A DNA stretch of 64,000 nucleotides, from contig NC_067286.1 of NCBI RefSeq assembly GCF_020740795.1, positions 31,334,003 through 31,398,002 of the forward strand. Direction: 5' to 3'. This document shows positions 1 to 60,010 of this stretch, piece after piece. This DNA is from Apus apus (Eukaryota > Chordata > Aves > Apodiformes > Apodidae). The position numbers and the translations under genes are program-made. A model generated the notes under the pieces. That model was not told the origin of the DNA and did not search any database. It saw nothing but the letters and a program-made list of their open reading frames with translations. Position 1 is the first letter of the stretch. Every line of letters starts with the position of its first letter.

Positions 1-175
1 GGTGGGTTTCCTGCCTTCACCGCAGCCTCGACGACAACACCCTGAGAAACCCGCCCGCCGCGCCGCCGGCGGCCACCGGGTGGCGCCAGAGCACAGCGCG
101 GGGCAGCTGGGCGGGCTCGGGCGCCTTGGTCCTCCGGGCCCGGGGGGCTGGGGCGGGGGGTTCTTACTGGGTCAT
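1..175. other. GC-rich patch at the left edge, not assigned
   Basis: About 175 bases of very GC-rich, CpG-containing sequence that drops sharply to AT-rich DNA near position 180. It could be the end of a CpG island or an exon of a neighbour, but no protein or splice site is recognised. The 60-residue open frame here has no family resemblance. Confidence 0.3.
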
Positions 176-179
176 CCCC

Positions 180-3100
180 CATAGTGCATTCGTCACTGCA
201 ACATATTGGAAATTAGGCACTTGTGCAGATAATAGGTGTGTGTGTGCACGGGTAAGTACATTATTACATAGATAAGGATCCACACATTTATAATATTGTA
301 AGTATATTTTATAATAACCACAAATGTAAAGACACTTCTGCCCAAAAGAAAACCCCAAAGCGAAAGGTTGAATTGAAACACCCCGATTCAAATAGCTGAA
401 TCAAGCCCTTGCCCCTGGGACAGCTTTGCCCACGCCTGCCTAGGAAGTCTTCCTGCACAGCCAGCAAGGTGTGCTGAAACCCCTCCAGCGCAGACCGGCC
501 TGGGCTATCTGCTCACCCCGCTGCTGGCCGCCCGGCTGAGCGTCTCACACTTCTCCTCCCTCTGCTCCAGAACAAATCCCCATAGTTTTATTCCGCTGCT
601 GCCCCCACCATCATGATGGCAAGTGCAAATCTCTCCTCCTGCTCCTCAACCGAGGCTGCCAGAATGGCTGGAGAACTCAGGTTTGCCAGCCAACTGAGCA
701 TTTGCAGGCTGAGTTCTGACCTCCTGCTATGTGCAATTAACACTAATTAAACAAATAATTAAAAATTACCCCATTACATCCTTTGCAGAATGTCCCGACT
801 CACTTTTGTGTTGGAGCTGCTGGAGCTGTTTTAATTAGCTGTCTTGTCTAGCACTCATCTGCATCCTGGTGTCGGTTTCTGAGGGTGCAAGGAGAAACAG
901 TGCATCTCTACACCAGGACTGAGGTCACAGGGCTGCCCTCAGGCAGGGGAGGCAGTCACTGATGGAGGGAGAAGCTGGGCAGCGACCTCAACTCCAGAAG
1001 CTCCTTTACAGGCTCTGGGCAAGGGAGCACAGCATGAGAAAACAAGTTGGGATCTCTCGGAAGGCAGGAGTCAGTATAATGAAATCCAAGCACCACTGAA
1101 ATCCACAGCCAAGGTGACAGATTTCTCTTACAAAGATTTTTGTCTCTGGCAGTGCATAGAGTGAAAGACAAGTTCTAGATCAATCTGTGAGACTCCCATG
1201 AAGTGTTCATTGACAGGAAATTAATAATTGGGAAAAAAATAAAATTAAAAAAATGGGTACACTTTTCGAGTCACCCTGTTGCAGGCACCCTGAAAACGTT
1301 TCTCAGGGATACCCAACCCTTGAATTCCCCAGCACCTTCGAAACCAAGCCAAGAACATTTTTCCCTGAGGCAGAGGCACACAAAATTAGGTTTCCTTTTT
1401 AAGATGCTTGTTGGCTGTGATTGAAAGCCATCTCATCCTTCATCAGTTTTACCCCTTCCCACCTCCAGAATTTTCTGGAAATCTTGAACTGCATCACAGA
1501 AATGATGCAGAACAGAAAAACCACCCCTCCACCCATTTCCCTTCATGGGCTTTCATCCTGGCAGCTCTGCTGTTTGGCAATTGTTGCTGTGTGCAAGGGG
1601 GTGCGTGGGGATCAGGCAGGTAGGCACCTCCAAACTGCATGGGGAAGAGTGTGCTGAATAACCCTTGCCCCTTTTGTAATGGAGAAGAGGGCAGGGTGAG
1701 ACCCTCAGGGCAGTGGGTGAGGTCTTGGTGACATGATACCCTGGCGGTAAGACTGTGATTATGTTCCTTGCACATGGATAGTTTCCCTCTATGACTATGA
1801 CGAAAGGTTTGAGATTTCATCCATGTGCTTTCAGACATGACAGAAGAGAAGTCAGGGGGCACATTTTCTCTGCATGTCTTACCTCTGCATGTGTGCTTGT
1901 ATGCTGGGCCACGTGGTGGCACATCCTGGGCTCCTCATCAGCACTTTCCACTAACCCCATACAGTCAAAGTATTAACAGACACTGCTTGCTCAGGCTGAC
2001 TGCTGATATCATTTGCCAGTGCTGCCCATTAAAACCAATTTGCAGTATCATTTGAACCTGTCTATGGCAGCTTGTAACACCTACACGCAGGACCTACTGC
2101 TCTGAGCTGCTTCTAGCCTTGTGGGAATTGTACAGGAATTTTTTGTGGATCACCATGGAAACTGGCAGGTACTAGCCATGCCAGTAAAGCTCAGCAACCG
2201 CTGCTCTGACAGTACTTTGTCTGGGTATGTTGCCTGCAAAGAGACAGCCCCCTCCAAGGCTGCTCACCTGCAGGTAACCCCTCCTGGGAGAAGCAGGCAG
2301 AGGGATCTCTGTGAGGGCTCTTGACATTTCTATCCCCCATGTGGGAGTTAAATAATTCCTCTCCTTACACAAGACCTTGACAAGCCTGAAAGATCCCAGA
2401 GCAGAGATCACAAACATCTGGGAGATGTGTGCCTGGCTCCAGCATGAGACCAGGAAAGGAGCCAAAAAGCTCTCCAGCCAACATAGCCTCCCTCCTGCAC
2501 TCCCATGGAAGACAGCCTGCCTGCTGGTTCCAGCAATAGAGGCTCTGTGAGGAGGAGTCCTGTGGCAGGGATCCGTGCTCTTCTCCACACCCCATCCTGA
2601 CATTTGGCAGTTGTAGGCATAACTTCAGTGCAAGACTGGGAAGGCAGCCAAAGCCCTTCCCACAGACTAGCCCCATCTCTTACAAGTATCTTCTCTCCAC
2701 TGCTCCCAGCCAGTACAGGCCACCCTACTGGTTGTGAAGTGGCAGGGATCCTCCACCCAGGGCACAGTGTTTCATGCAGCCTCTCCTGCTCTGACCAAAG
2801 AGCTGCCCCAGGTGCCCATGATGAAATTCTCAGACCAGCACCCAAATGGAGGGCAAGCTAGAACCTACCTTGCTCTTTACTGAAAGTATTGATGTAACAA
2901 TTCTGGAAATGGAATTTCCCCCATGAAGTACAGCAGGGACAGGGACAACTCTTTCTCCTGTCCTACCCAAACCTCTCTCATCCAACAACTCTTTTCACAG
3001 CTCTAGTGGGCATCAGACTGGAATTCACTCCCCATGATCCCTTGTAGTCTGAAGTTTTTTTCTGAGCAGCTGCTTGCAGTAATGGGTGGATGCAGAACAG

Positions 3101-5765
3101 TAGCAGTAGCAGAGGTCCATGCTATATCGTGGATCTCCTCTGGTGGCCTACAGCACACACTGTTACCTCCTCAGTGCTCACTCCTAGTAAACATGTCACT
3201 CAGACAGCTGATCTTTAACAACTGGGCTGAGATGATCCATCTGTCCATACAGCTGCTCTTGCTCAAGTTCTGGCTTGAATAGTACACATGAATCTTTACA
3301 TCTTGTGAAGTGTGACAAGATGACCATAACACAATCAAAACTGGCTGACAAAGTACCGGAGGGCAATGGTTTCCTGGCCCTCCCACTGGATCCTCCCACA
3401 AGCAACTGGTTTGTGCAGTGAGGTGATTCACAGCTGCCAGTCTCATTTTCTGCTGCATGAACTTGTCACTGCTGATCAGCAGATAAGCAAGGCAAGCGGT
3501 ACACTGCAAGCCCAAGAGAAACAGAGTAAGGGAACTATGCACAAAGACCACTTTCAACATCTTTAAGATTGAGGTGGAATATAGAGAACTACGATATGAA
3601 GCCCAAGTTCCCTGTGGAGAGAGACAAGTACCTCAAACAGGTGTTTCAAGATACTGTCTTGGTTTCGTGCAAGCTTTTTCCCACGTAGGATTGAGCCTGC
3701 AGTGGGGCTCTGACTCATTGACTTGGTCTGGCTGGTGTCCTTGCCCCTTTGGTAAGTTTTCAGCAGTGCTGTGTCTGAAATGTAGTGCTCTCTTCCACCT
3801 GCAGAACAATGACAACTTTGCTTGCTAAAGGAAGAGTTTTGTCTAATCTAATCTTCTGACACCTTGTTCTCATTTATCTTTTTGTCCTTCCATTTAGGTG
3901 CTCTTAACAAAGCAGCCTGTGCTTGTGTTGTGATAACCACAGTCTAACAGTGCCAACCTAGTTCTCTTGGATCTGCCAGAGTATTTGTTTTATCAATATG
4001 ATATTTGCTGTTTATAGTACATTTTATTTTTTGCTGAATGATTTGTCTGCAAATTGTAAAGACCTGACATAGAGTGCTTGAGCAGACATATTAAAGATAA
4101 CTTCCAAGGGAAATCACCTGGGAACTGTGAGATACTATTGGTTGCTCTTACAACCTCTCCCTCTGAAGTCAAAACTATTTTTCTATCAGCATTATTTAAT
4201 GGAAGCCACATTTTTAATATTTTTTTTTTTTAAAAGAATAATTGTGGTAAACAATTTAACGGAAGTGACAGAAGGCATAAGGAGCCATGGCTTTGTAGAA
4301 CAATTGCATCAAAGAAATGGCAGCACATAGCTGTGAGAGTGGTTCTGGGCCTCCAGGGGTTAAAGCAAGGTGTATGCAGACAATTCCTCAGGAGGTACTT
4401 CATACAAAGTTCAGTGGCTGAGGAATGTCCTGGCAGTCAAGCTTCATTGCCTGGGAAAAACACAAGGCCAGATTGACATTTAAGCTAGTGATACAGTCCT
4501 GTTGGCTTTGCCAGTGCAAATGAGAGAACTTCACCAGTGCCTTTCAAGGAAGAATTAAAATACATAATAAAATTCAGATTAAGAAATACTGCAGTTGCAT
4601 GCTGTGGCTGAATGGATTCAGGAATAGTATGGGGAGCATGAATGGAATAGCTCTTTTTCCCATTTTGTCTTTGGGAGGGGACTTTGTAAAGCATTAAGCT
4701 ACCTTTTGCCCTCTGGAATACCTATAGGGAACTGATTCTGGTTATTTATTACAATTCCTTGATCACTGGAAGTAACAGTTAATAGAGGCTCACACACAAC
4801 ATAGAGATTGTAGGCAGCTGAAGTCACTTCCACTGGGAATTGCTGGAGAAATACCTTTGGGTGAGAGCATCCCAACAGCCAACTCCATCTCTGTATTCCT
4901 GCTTGTCCCTGGTAGGCTGGCCGAATGGGAGAGCTCCTTGCCAGATGTCTGTTTCTTCTCAGTTCTTTGCCTGTCTCCACTTGGCTCTCTGGTCATCTCT
5001 GCATCGTGTTATCCTGCTCTCTGCCTGAACCAGCTCTGTAATGCATGCTTTGTCTTTTAGCTAGAAAGGAACAGGCAGCTTCATTCAGGCAAATTCCCAT
5101 GAAACTGGAAACGGATGAGAAATCTAAAGCAAAACAATCTTTAGGGAACTGCAAGGTCCACAGAGACTTTGGAAATCTGACTACTTATTTGGATAATGAA
5201 ATATAAATTTCAGAGTCTGCCTTTAGTCACTCCAGTGTCCAAATTTTGACCTTATGTTTTTTGTTTTATTTCTATATTTTGACCACTTGATGACATAAGT
5301 CTTTTTATCTGTGCATTGTAAATTATTTGCTACCCATTGTTTCTCTGCCCAAAGCACACCAGCCAAAGCACACTATGTGAGGGAAGACTTTCCAACAGAA
5401 GTTTAGTAAACAGCAGATCATGGACCAAACAATAACTGTGAGCCAGGTAACCACACTTCAGATCCTGTTTAACTATGCCTAGTGAATAGTGTTGCTTACA
5501 ATAACAGGAGATAATTTGGTTCAGTTCTCCTGCCTGCTTCCTCCATAGATTGTTGCAAGCCTGTTTATTTCAGACTGCCCTGTTTTGCGTGGGTACTCTC
5601 AACAAGAGCCAAAGTACAGCTTCAGAGCATTCATGGATCTCTCATAATCAGTCCAAGACATCATCTTTTTGGTGCAGTCCTTCCCGCCAAACCACACAGA
5701 CTTTCTCAAGGAGATGAGACCACCTTTCATGGTGGCAAAGCAGGCCATCTGAAAGGTGAGATACC
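180..5765. other. Upstream noncoding region
   Basis: No gene is recognised on either strand. The longest open frames (about 140 residues, - strand near 1.5-1.9 and 2.2-2.8 kb) look random and lack domains. The only standout is the AT-rich block near 730-861, listed separately. A poly-T run occurs near 4219-4231. Confidence 0.5.
731..861. promoter_or_regulatory. AT-rich block with clustered homeodomain-like sites
   Basis: Contains CTAATTAA, AATAATTAA and, 60 bases on, TTTTAATTAGCTGTC, then an E-box CATCTG at 856-861. Such clustered TAATTA cores in unique sequence are typical of conserved distal enhancers. No alignment was possible, so this is a suggestion only. Confidence 0.3.
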
Positions 5766-5769
5766 TCTC

Positions 5770-6932
5770 AGCATGACTGGGGCCTGATGACATGCATCCA
5801 TGCATGGATCCATGCACTCAGGAGGGAACTGGAGGATGGAGTTGCTAAGCCACTGTCCATCATGTCCAAGAAGCTGTGGCAGTCTGGTGAAGTTCCCACT
5901 GACTGGAAAGGGGAAATATAACCCTCATTTTTAAAAAGGGAAAAAAAGGAAGACCCAAGGATATGCAGGCCACTCAGTCTCACCTCTGTGCCCAACAAGA
6001 CCACGGACCTGAAGTCTCTGCTGAGGCATAGGGAAAATAAGGAGGTGATTTGTGACAACCAACATGGCGAAACTAAGGGCAAATCCTGCCTGACAAATTT
6101 AGTAGCCTTTTACAATGGAGTCACAGTGTTGTTGAATAAGGGAAGAGCAACTTACATCATCCGGCTGGACTTGTGCACAGCATTTGACACTGTCCCACAC
6201 GATATCCATGTCTTTAAACTAGAGAGACATGAACTTGACAGATGGACCACTTGGTGGATAAGGAACTGGCTGGATGGCCGCACCCAGAAAGTTGTGGTCA
6301 GTGGCTCGATATCCAAATGGAGGCCAGTGATGAGTGGCATTGCTCAGGGATCAGTGTTGGGACCGGTGCTGTTTAAGATCTTTGTTGGTGATATGGACAA
6401 TGGGATTGAATGCACCCTCAGCAAGTTTGCCAATGACACCAAGCTGTGTGGTGTGGTTGACACACTGGGAGAGAGAGATGCCATCCAAAGGGACCTTGAC
6501 AGGCTTGAAAAGTGAGCTTGTGCAAACTGCAGGAAGCTCAGCAAGGCCAAATGTGAGGTCCTGCACCTGGGTCAAATACAGGCTGGGTGGAGAATACCCC
6601 TCCTCTCGAAGGGGACCTATAAGAAACCTGGAGGGCAACTTCTTACAAGAGCATGTAGTGATAGGACGAGTGTTAATGGTTTTAAGCTGAAAAAGAGTAG
6701 ATTTAGATAAGATATTAGGAAGAAATTTTTTGCATTAAGGGTGGTGAGAGGTTTTGCAGAGAAGTTGTGGCTGCCCCCTCCCTGGAAGTGTTCAAGGCCA
6801 GGGTGGATGGGGCTTTGTGCAAAATGGTCTAGTGGAACATCTCCCTGCCTATGCAGGAGGGAGCAATTAGAACTAGATGATCTTTAAGGTGCCATCCAAC
6901 CCAAACCATTCTAGAATTCTGTGATTCCATGA
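5770..6932 (+). mobile_element. CR1 LINE fragment, plus orientation, internally deleted
   Basis: Non-LTR retrotransposon remnant. It reads GPDDMHP near the left end, then a degraded reverse transcriptase with [43 protein letters not shown] and [19 protein letters not shown]. The catalytic FADD box is FAND. The frame breaks near 6515. Around 6595-6605 the sequence jumps from mid-RT to the 3' end, consistent with a deletion of roughly half a kilobase. It ends in the typical tail at about 6932. Nonfunctional. Confidence 0.88.
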
Positions 6933-7589
6933 CTGTCATAATCCACACTGAGTAGACCCTCACTGAGAAACGTTTTTTTTAAATAATTGATGGAAGTAAT
7001 GTGCCTGATGATAGAGTAACAAGTAGCTCCTAAACCTCAACCAGAATAAATGACCATTCGCTTTGAAACACGCTGATCTAAGGCCTGAAGCCCTGGGGGC
7101 ATTTCGTCCTGCAGCCCCTGTCTGTCTGTCTAGTCCCTTTTGCTTCCGTGTACCAGCCCTGGTCTGCTCAACATTGAGACACAGCGTGGGCCAGCCCAGG
7201 GCTGGCCGTGGCTGGTCTGCGGCAGGGAGCGGCGGCAGCAGCCGCGCAGGGCTGTGTGTGCAGGCTTGCTAGCAGCGGCCGGCCTTCCTCAGCAGCAAGA
7301 TTGTCTGCTCTGTTTGAGTAACGCAGGTAACAGAGATTAATGTAGATCAATATTCATATAAGGGATTAGTGCATGTAAAGTAGCTCAGTAAGTGGTGGTC
7401 CTAACCCTAAATGAAATACGTTTTGCGCTGGCAGCTAAAATTAGAAATGCCTGAAGCCCAGACCCGTTTGTTTGAGCCATTTTGTGCGAGAGACGGCCAA
7501 GTATCTGGGGCAGGATGATGTCCCCCCGGTCAGGAGAGCCATTATTATACTAATTTAGCTTGCACCTCTACGCTGGCACCGCGTTCATG
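6933..7589. other. Proximal upstream flank of the CpG island
   Basis: Transition zone. A GC-rich stretch near 7150-7290 is followed by an AT-rich, non-repetitive block at 7330-7560 holding TAATGTAGATCAATATTCAT and similar sequence. No coding capacity is recognised. Confidence 0.4.
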
Positions 7590-8195
7590 CCCCAAGGCTG
7601 CCTGCGAACAGTGAAAGGTGCTCCCGCTGGAGCCTGGGACGCTACCGGCCCCTGTGAGCTGCGGCGGGAGGCGAGGGCAGCGCGGGGAGGCGGAGGGGAG
7701 CTGCCTGCCCGGCTGCTCCACAGAGCCTTGCTGAGTCTCAGGGCTGGGGACGGTGTAGGACACCAGCTCTGGAAACTGGCAGATCACCGCACGGGGGATC
7801 CCGGGCGACAAGGGCCCCCACCAGCGCTCTCCCGTCTGGCAGGCCCGAGGGAGAAGCCGGCAGCCACCCGAGCTCTGCCCCCAGAGCCCCCGGCCTCGCC
7901 CAGAGGCGCCGGGCGGACAAGATGGCCGCCCGGAGCAGGGCGCGGCCGCGCTCCCGCCTCAGGGGCAGCGGGCGGGCGCGGGGACCCCGGCCCGCGATGC
8001 CCCGTCAGCACCAGCCCGGTCTCGCCACTCCCGGCCTCAGTGGAAGTGGCTGCGGGTGCAGGGTGGGAGGCGAGGGCGATGTCTCCGCCAGGGGCACAGC
8101 GCGGCCGCCGCTCCCCTCTTCCCGGGGCGCCCGGCCACCCACCCGAGGCAGGCGCTGCCCGCCCCACCTGCCTCGCCGCCGAGCCCGAGAAAGGG

Positions 8196-8221
8196 TTAAA
8201 AGCCCGGGGCGGGTGATGTCA
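8196..8221 (+). promoter_or_regulatory. Core promoter elements: TATA-like, GC box and CRE-like
   Basis: TTAAAA at 8196-8201 could act as a weak TATA element. It is followed by GGGGCGGG at 8206-8213 (Sp1-type) and TGATGTCA at 8214-8221, one base off a CREB/ATF site. Initiation would fall near 8225-8235. Motif reading only; no transcript start is known. Confidence 0.4.
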
Positions 8222-8227
8222 GTTCCT

Positions 8228-8474
8228 GCGCTCTTCGGGAGGGCTGGATCTGATATTTGAGCCGGGCTCTCCCGCTCGAAGGAGAACGGGGAGAGAATGG
8301 GAAAGTGCTGAATGGGACAGAAGCCGCGCCGGGCACCTGCCTGCCGCCCGGCGCCGCGCAGCCGCCCGCGGCCGGGAGCGGCCCCGCCGCCCTGCGGGCC
8401 CGGGAGCCCCGGACGCCGCCGGCTGCGCCTGTCACCGCCCGTCCCGCCGGGGAGAGACCCCCGCGCCGGCCAAG
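8228..8474 (+). other. PLEKHH1: PLEKHH1 exon 1, 5' untranslated (start estimated)
   Basis: GC-rich leader inside the CpG island, ending in CCAAG before a GTGAGC donor at 8475. The 5' end is an estimate, placed about 30 bases after a TTAAAA element. It holds a 4-codon upstream ORF (ATG at 8297, TGA at 8309-8311) directly followed by a second ATG at 8312. That second ATG stays open to the donor and enters the main reading frame after splicing to exon 2. The donor is convincing; pairing with the exon 2 acceptor is inferred, since no transcript data are available. Confidence 0.7.
8297..8311 (+). other. Upstream ORF of four codons in the PLEKHH1 leader
   Basis: ATG at 8297 followed by GGA AAG TGC and TGA at 8309-8311, directly abutting the next ATG at 8312. 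Purine at -3 and G at +4 make this a fair initiation context, so it could damp translation of the main frame if the transcript starts upstream. Confidence 0.45.
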
Positions 8475-55789
<47,315 letters not shown>

Positions 55790-58700
55790 GGGCTCATTCC
55801 ACATGACTCCAGGGATTTGTTTTGGCTTGATTGTTTGTTTGTTTAGTGTTTTGTTGGGGTTTTTTTGCACTGCTCTGTACTGAATTGCAGACTGCTACGA
55901 TTTTGATGGCTACACACCTTACTTTAATGCAGGCTCTGATTCTTTTTCCATAGGAATAGACAAAGTTCCTTAATGTAGAGGCAGTGTCCCTGCTCTTAAA
56001 ATATCTTGAACGTGGGGACTGTGCAGGCGTTTCCTTGCCATGCCACACTCCATCCAAAATACCAAGCCTCAGGTCATTTGCTTGCACAGTGCTCCAGTCA
56101 CATTCTCTCTGCTCTCTTTCCTCATACCCATTCTTCTTCCATTTCCTGACCTTACCACTTTGCTTACAAGCATGTATGTTTTATTTGATCCCTCCCATTT
56201 TCAGCTTTGCACCTGCCTTTAGATGACTGCACACCCGGTGTCTGGAATCTAAGTCCAGCTCTTAAAACCTCTAGTGACCTGTTTTCCCTATCATAGCCCC
56301 TTTAAATTATTCTTTTCAGTAATCTTTTGTTTGCATCCATCCCTAACTTGCTCACTTCTTACCTGAATTAGGCTGCAACCTCTGCAAGGCAGATTTGAGT
56401 GGCATGTAGGCTTGAATCTGACTGCAGTGGGCTAAGCACACAGTCCTGTTTGAAGTAAAAACAGGTGGTAATGGATACTGTGGCATGTGGCAGAAACCCA
56501 GTACAAGGATGCACCCTGTTGAATTCTGCCTGTATCAGGAGCTGCGTATCACTGCCTCAGAAACTAGATACACACTGTTACCAGAGTGCAAAGATTAACA
56601 CGATGTTGTCTGATCAAGTAGTTTAGACATAACTTCAGCTCTATGCTCTGGTTGTGAATAGCCATAGTACTGAAGTTTTAACCAGCGTTTAAATTCAATG
56701 TTGCCACTCCCAGGACAACTATTAAGACAGTCTTTTTGCAGAGACCATAACAATTTTTATGCAACTGCTTAGCACAACCAAAACAATTTAATTTTCCCTT
56801 AGAGCTGTAACGACTCCTCCCTGAAACTGACGCCAAAATTGAAAGACAGAAACATTCCAAGTCATTGCTCCAGGCATGAATGAAAAGAAGATGTATTTCA
56901 GAAGAAAGAGAATCTAAACTGACAAGAATAATTATGATGCAAGTCAAGGATAATTTCAGATCTGAAATAAGGACTAAAGAATAAGAGTTCAGTGGTACTC
57001 AAGAATATTTTCAACATCAAATAGAGGTGAAAACCTAGTGTCTTTGCATGTTGAGGTCTGGACGACTGGGTTTGGAACAGTGTCAGAGGATGCCCCAGCT
57101 CCTGCAGGACTGATAGACATTTCAGGAGCCGATGCTGCTCTACACAATAGATGACCATTAGGTCGCTGCTACAGGGCTGCATGTATCACGTGCTCCACCC
57201 TCAGACCAACACTTCCAAAGATTTTTTTCTGTTAATCCCTGTTTAGATGTTTCAGGATGTTTTTGAAACTGAACATAATCTCAGACAAAGGAAGACAAGG
57301 CAAGCACATGTTGTACTTCCTGTCTTTCAGCAACTGAAACAGATTTTCCCAAACCAGCTCTACCATTCTGACTTGGCAGAAGCTCCTGCTTTCAAACTCC
57401 TGCTTCCTCCATGCTACCATAGCCAGGAAGAGGTAGGTAGTCAACAACTGTGTACTCAAGTATTGTTGCTCAGAATTCCCTAAAGAATGGGTTTTTCTAA
57501 ATATGTTGTAAAGGGATTAGATATGATTGAGAAGGTTAATGGATTTAAAAAAAAAAGCAATTATTGAAAAACAGAAATCTACCTGGCTTCAGCTATTTTG
57601 ATAAGCATGCTAAAAAAGCCAAGGAAGAACAATTGCACTTTCAAAAGTACCACGTGCAACTTCATAATTATGCATTCATGGGCAACTTTCCCAAATTAAA
57701 ACAGTGTGAATCCAACCATTAGAAAGAATTCAGCAATAGCAAACCAAAGCTATTTGCAAATGAACAAACCAACCATACCAGTGTTTTTTACTCCCTACTA
57801 CCCGCTACCAACCTTGAAATACCCAACTAATGCACTCAGTGGAGCTGATACTTGGAAGTTTTTGTTTCACATGTATGGTGGGTGCAAAACCACAAACTAA
57901 TAGATAAGAATGTGGGACAGACAAAAATAATTCTAAGCAACTAGTTATTACTATTATAACATAAAAAACCCCCACCAAAACCACCTGTTTTGGGCTGTGG
58001 AAACAACATGGCAGACACAAGCCAGGAAAAATGTGTATTAATAGAGACCTGATTTGCACATACTGTAACGTACCCACTTGCTATGAATTTAAGGACATTC
58101 CTTTGAAGTTACAGAACAGGGTGGAAGCTTTCTGAGCCAAAAACAATTTTGAGAAGGTATTTAGTCTTTTTTTTTCCCCCCTTAATTACTTCTAAGAGAC
58201 TCTATATATCCTGATTGAGTGGCCAGCAGTATGTATTTCCCCTCTCTAGATACACATCTCCCATGTATACAGATACATCAGTTTGAATACAGAGAACATT
58301 ATTTCTCCTCACTCAATCACCTGTGCCTAACAATTGCTCTGATGCTTGAAGGTCTGTTTGGCAGACTGGTTCTTGTATCCCACCAGTAAGAAAACTGCTA
58401 CAGAATAAGCTGAGCTGTCATTGGTGCTGGAGATGCTCAAGGCATAAAAGTCCCCAGTTCACAGTTCAGAAGCTGTACTTTCCTTTAGTACTAACACTCA
58501 AGGCCTTAAGAGACTTGTACTAGGGCACACAGGAAGCAAAGAAGTTGAATAAGCAGGAGCTGGCCTGAAGCTCATTATTTTCTGCCTTAACTGCACTTTA
58601 AATTGAGAAGCATGGCAAATAGAACTTCTTTTTTCTTCCTTATTTTTAAAAATATCCACCAATACTTGAGTATTTCAGGGACCACCCCACTCTGATGGAT

Positions 58701-58995
58701 GCACATATACCTCCTATTTATAGCTTACCTGACTTAAAAAAAACACACCCTGTGTAGATACCTATTTTGTATGATTCTTTGGCAGAAAAAACCCAATTTT
58801 TATTTTACTCAATGCTTTTGGAAATTACTATTACTGCGGCATAGAATGAGATTACAAAGCCCTTTGTTTTCCGAAATGCCATGCATATGTAAAAAGCTGG
58901 GAGATCCTGCAAGATTTCTGTTTGTTCTTGAAATGCAGTTATCATTAAGGAAACTGTATTATTCTCAGAATAAAAAAACTATTTTAAAAACCAAA
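55790..58995 (+). other. PLEKHH1: PLEKHH1 3' untranslated region (end estimated)
   Basis: Noncoding sequence after the stop, with no further acceptor-linked exon seen. Candidate poly(A) signals are ATTAAA at 57695-57700 and AATAAA at 58969-58974. If the second is used the UTR is about 3.2 kb. An open frame at 57247-57483 has no family resemblance and no splice context, so it is not called. The tail ends just before a minus-strand CR1 copy. Confidence 0.5.
58969..58974 (+). terminator. Candidate PLEKHH1 poly(A) signal
   Basis: Canonical AATAAA on the + strand, followed by an A-rich stretch and later GT-rich sequence (GATTGTGTCTGG) about 60 bases on. A weaker ATTAAA lies upstream at 57695. Which is used cannot be told from DNA alone. 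Confidence 0.4.
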
Positions 58996-59141
58996 ATAAG
59001 TCTCAATATAAACAAAAAATGGACAAAGATTGTGTCTGGTATGCAGGATCATACCTGGTGAAAACCTGCTGGTTCCTTTTTCTCTCTGCTGATCAGCTTT
59101 CGTGGATGACTAAAGTACACTCCCGTGGGCACAGGATGTTC

Positions 59142-60010
59142 AAAGAATCATAGAATGCTTTGAGTTAAAGGGACCTTAAAGATAATCTAGTTCCAACCCC
59201 CCTGCATAGGCAGGGCCACCTCCCACTAGATCAAGTTGTTCCAAGCCCCATCCAGCCTGGCCTTGAACACTTCCAGGGAGTGGGCAACCACAACTTCTCT
59301 GGACAACCTGTGCCAGTGTCCCGCCACCCTCACTGTAAAGAATTTCTTCCTCATGTCTAATCTGAATCTACTCTCTTCCAGTTTGAAACCATTACCTCTC
59401 ATCCCATCATTACATGCAAGAGTCCCTCCCCAGCTTTCCTGTAGGCCCCTTCAGGTACTGGCAGGACACTAACAGGTTTCCCCAGGGCCTTCTCCAGGCT
59501 GAAAACCCCAACAGCCTGTCTGCATAGCAGAGGTGCTCCAGCCCTTGGATCATCTTTGTGGCCCTCCTTTGGACTTTCTCTAGGAGCTCCATGTTCTTAT
59601 GTTGGGGGCTCAAGAACCGGACAAAGTACTCCAGGTGGGGTCTCACAAGAGTGGAGGGGGAGAATCCCCTCCCTCAACCTGCTGACCATGCTTCTTTTGA
59701 TGCAGCCCAGGACACAGTTGGCTCTCTGGGCTGCAAGCACACATTGATGGCTCATGTTGAGCTTCTCATCAACCAACACCCCCAAATCCTTTTCCTCAGG
59801 GCTGTTCTCAATCCATTCTCCGCCCAGACTGTATTTGTGCTTGGGATTGTCCCGACGCAGGTGCAGGACCTTGCACTTGGCCTTGTTGAACTTCATGCGG
59901 TTTGCACAGGTCCCTCTGGATGGCATCCCTTTCCCCAGTGTGTTGATCTCACCACACATCTTGGTGTTGTCAGCAAATCCACTGAGGGTGTGCTCAATCC
60001 CATTCCTTCA
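59142..60010 (-). mobile_element. CR1 LINE 3' fragment between PLEKHH1 and PIGH
   Basis: Minus-strand copy whose 3' tail (AGAATCATAGAATGC on +) is at 59146. Read on -, it carries reverse transcriptase residues MKFNKAKCKVLHL, SPEEKDLGVLVDEKLNMSHQ, RPHLEY and EKVQRRATKMIQGLEHL, with several frame breaks. About 870 bases, 5' truncated. It fills part of the gap between the two convergent genes. Confidence 0.9.

Noticed and set aside
1494-2845. Several 140-residue open frames on the - strand
   Set aside because: Overlapping frames with random-looking composition and no splice or promoter context; chance open frames.
1-7589. Exons of a divergent upstream gene (TMEM229B expected from human order)
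   Set aside because: I looked for its transmembrane coding sequence on the - strand and did not see it; at most an untranslated exon could be present.
7560-8216. 218-residue open frame on the + strand upstream of exon 1
   Set aside because: Low-complexity Ala/Pro/Arg composition in the CpG island, without recognisable homology or a splice context.
57247-57483. 78-residue open frame downstream of the PLEKHH1 stop
   Set aside because: No acceptor leading into the PLEKHH1 frame, which already ends with the family C-terminus; best seen as 3' UTR.
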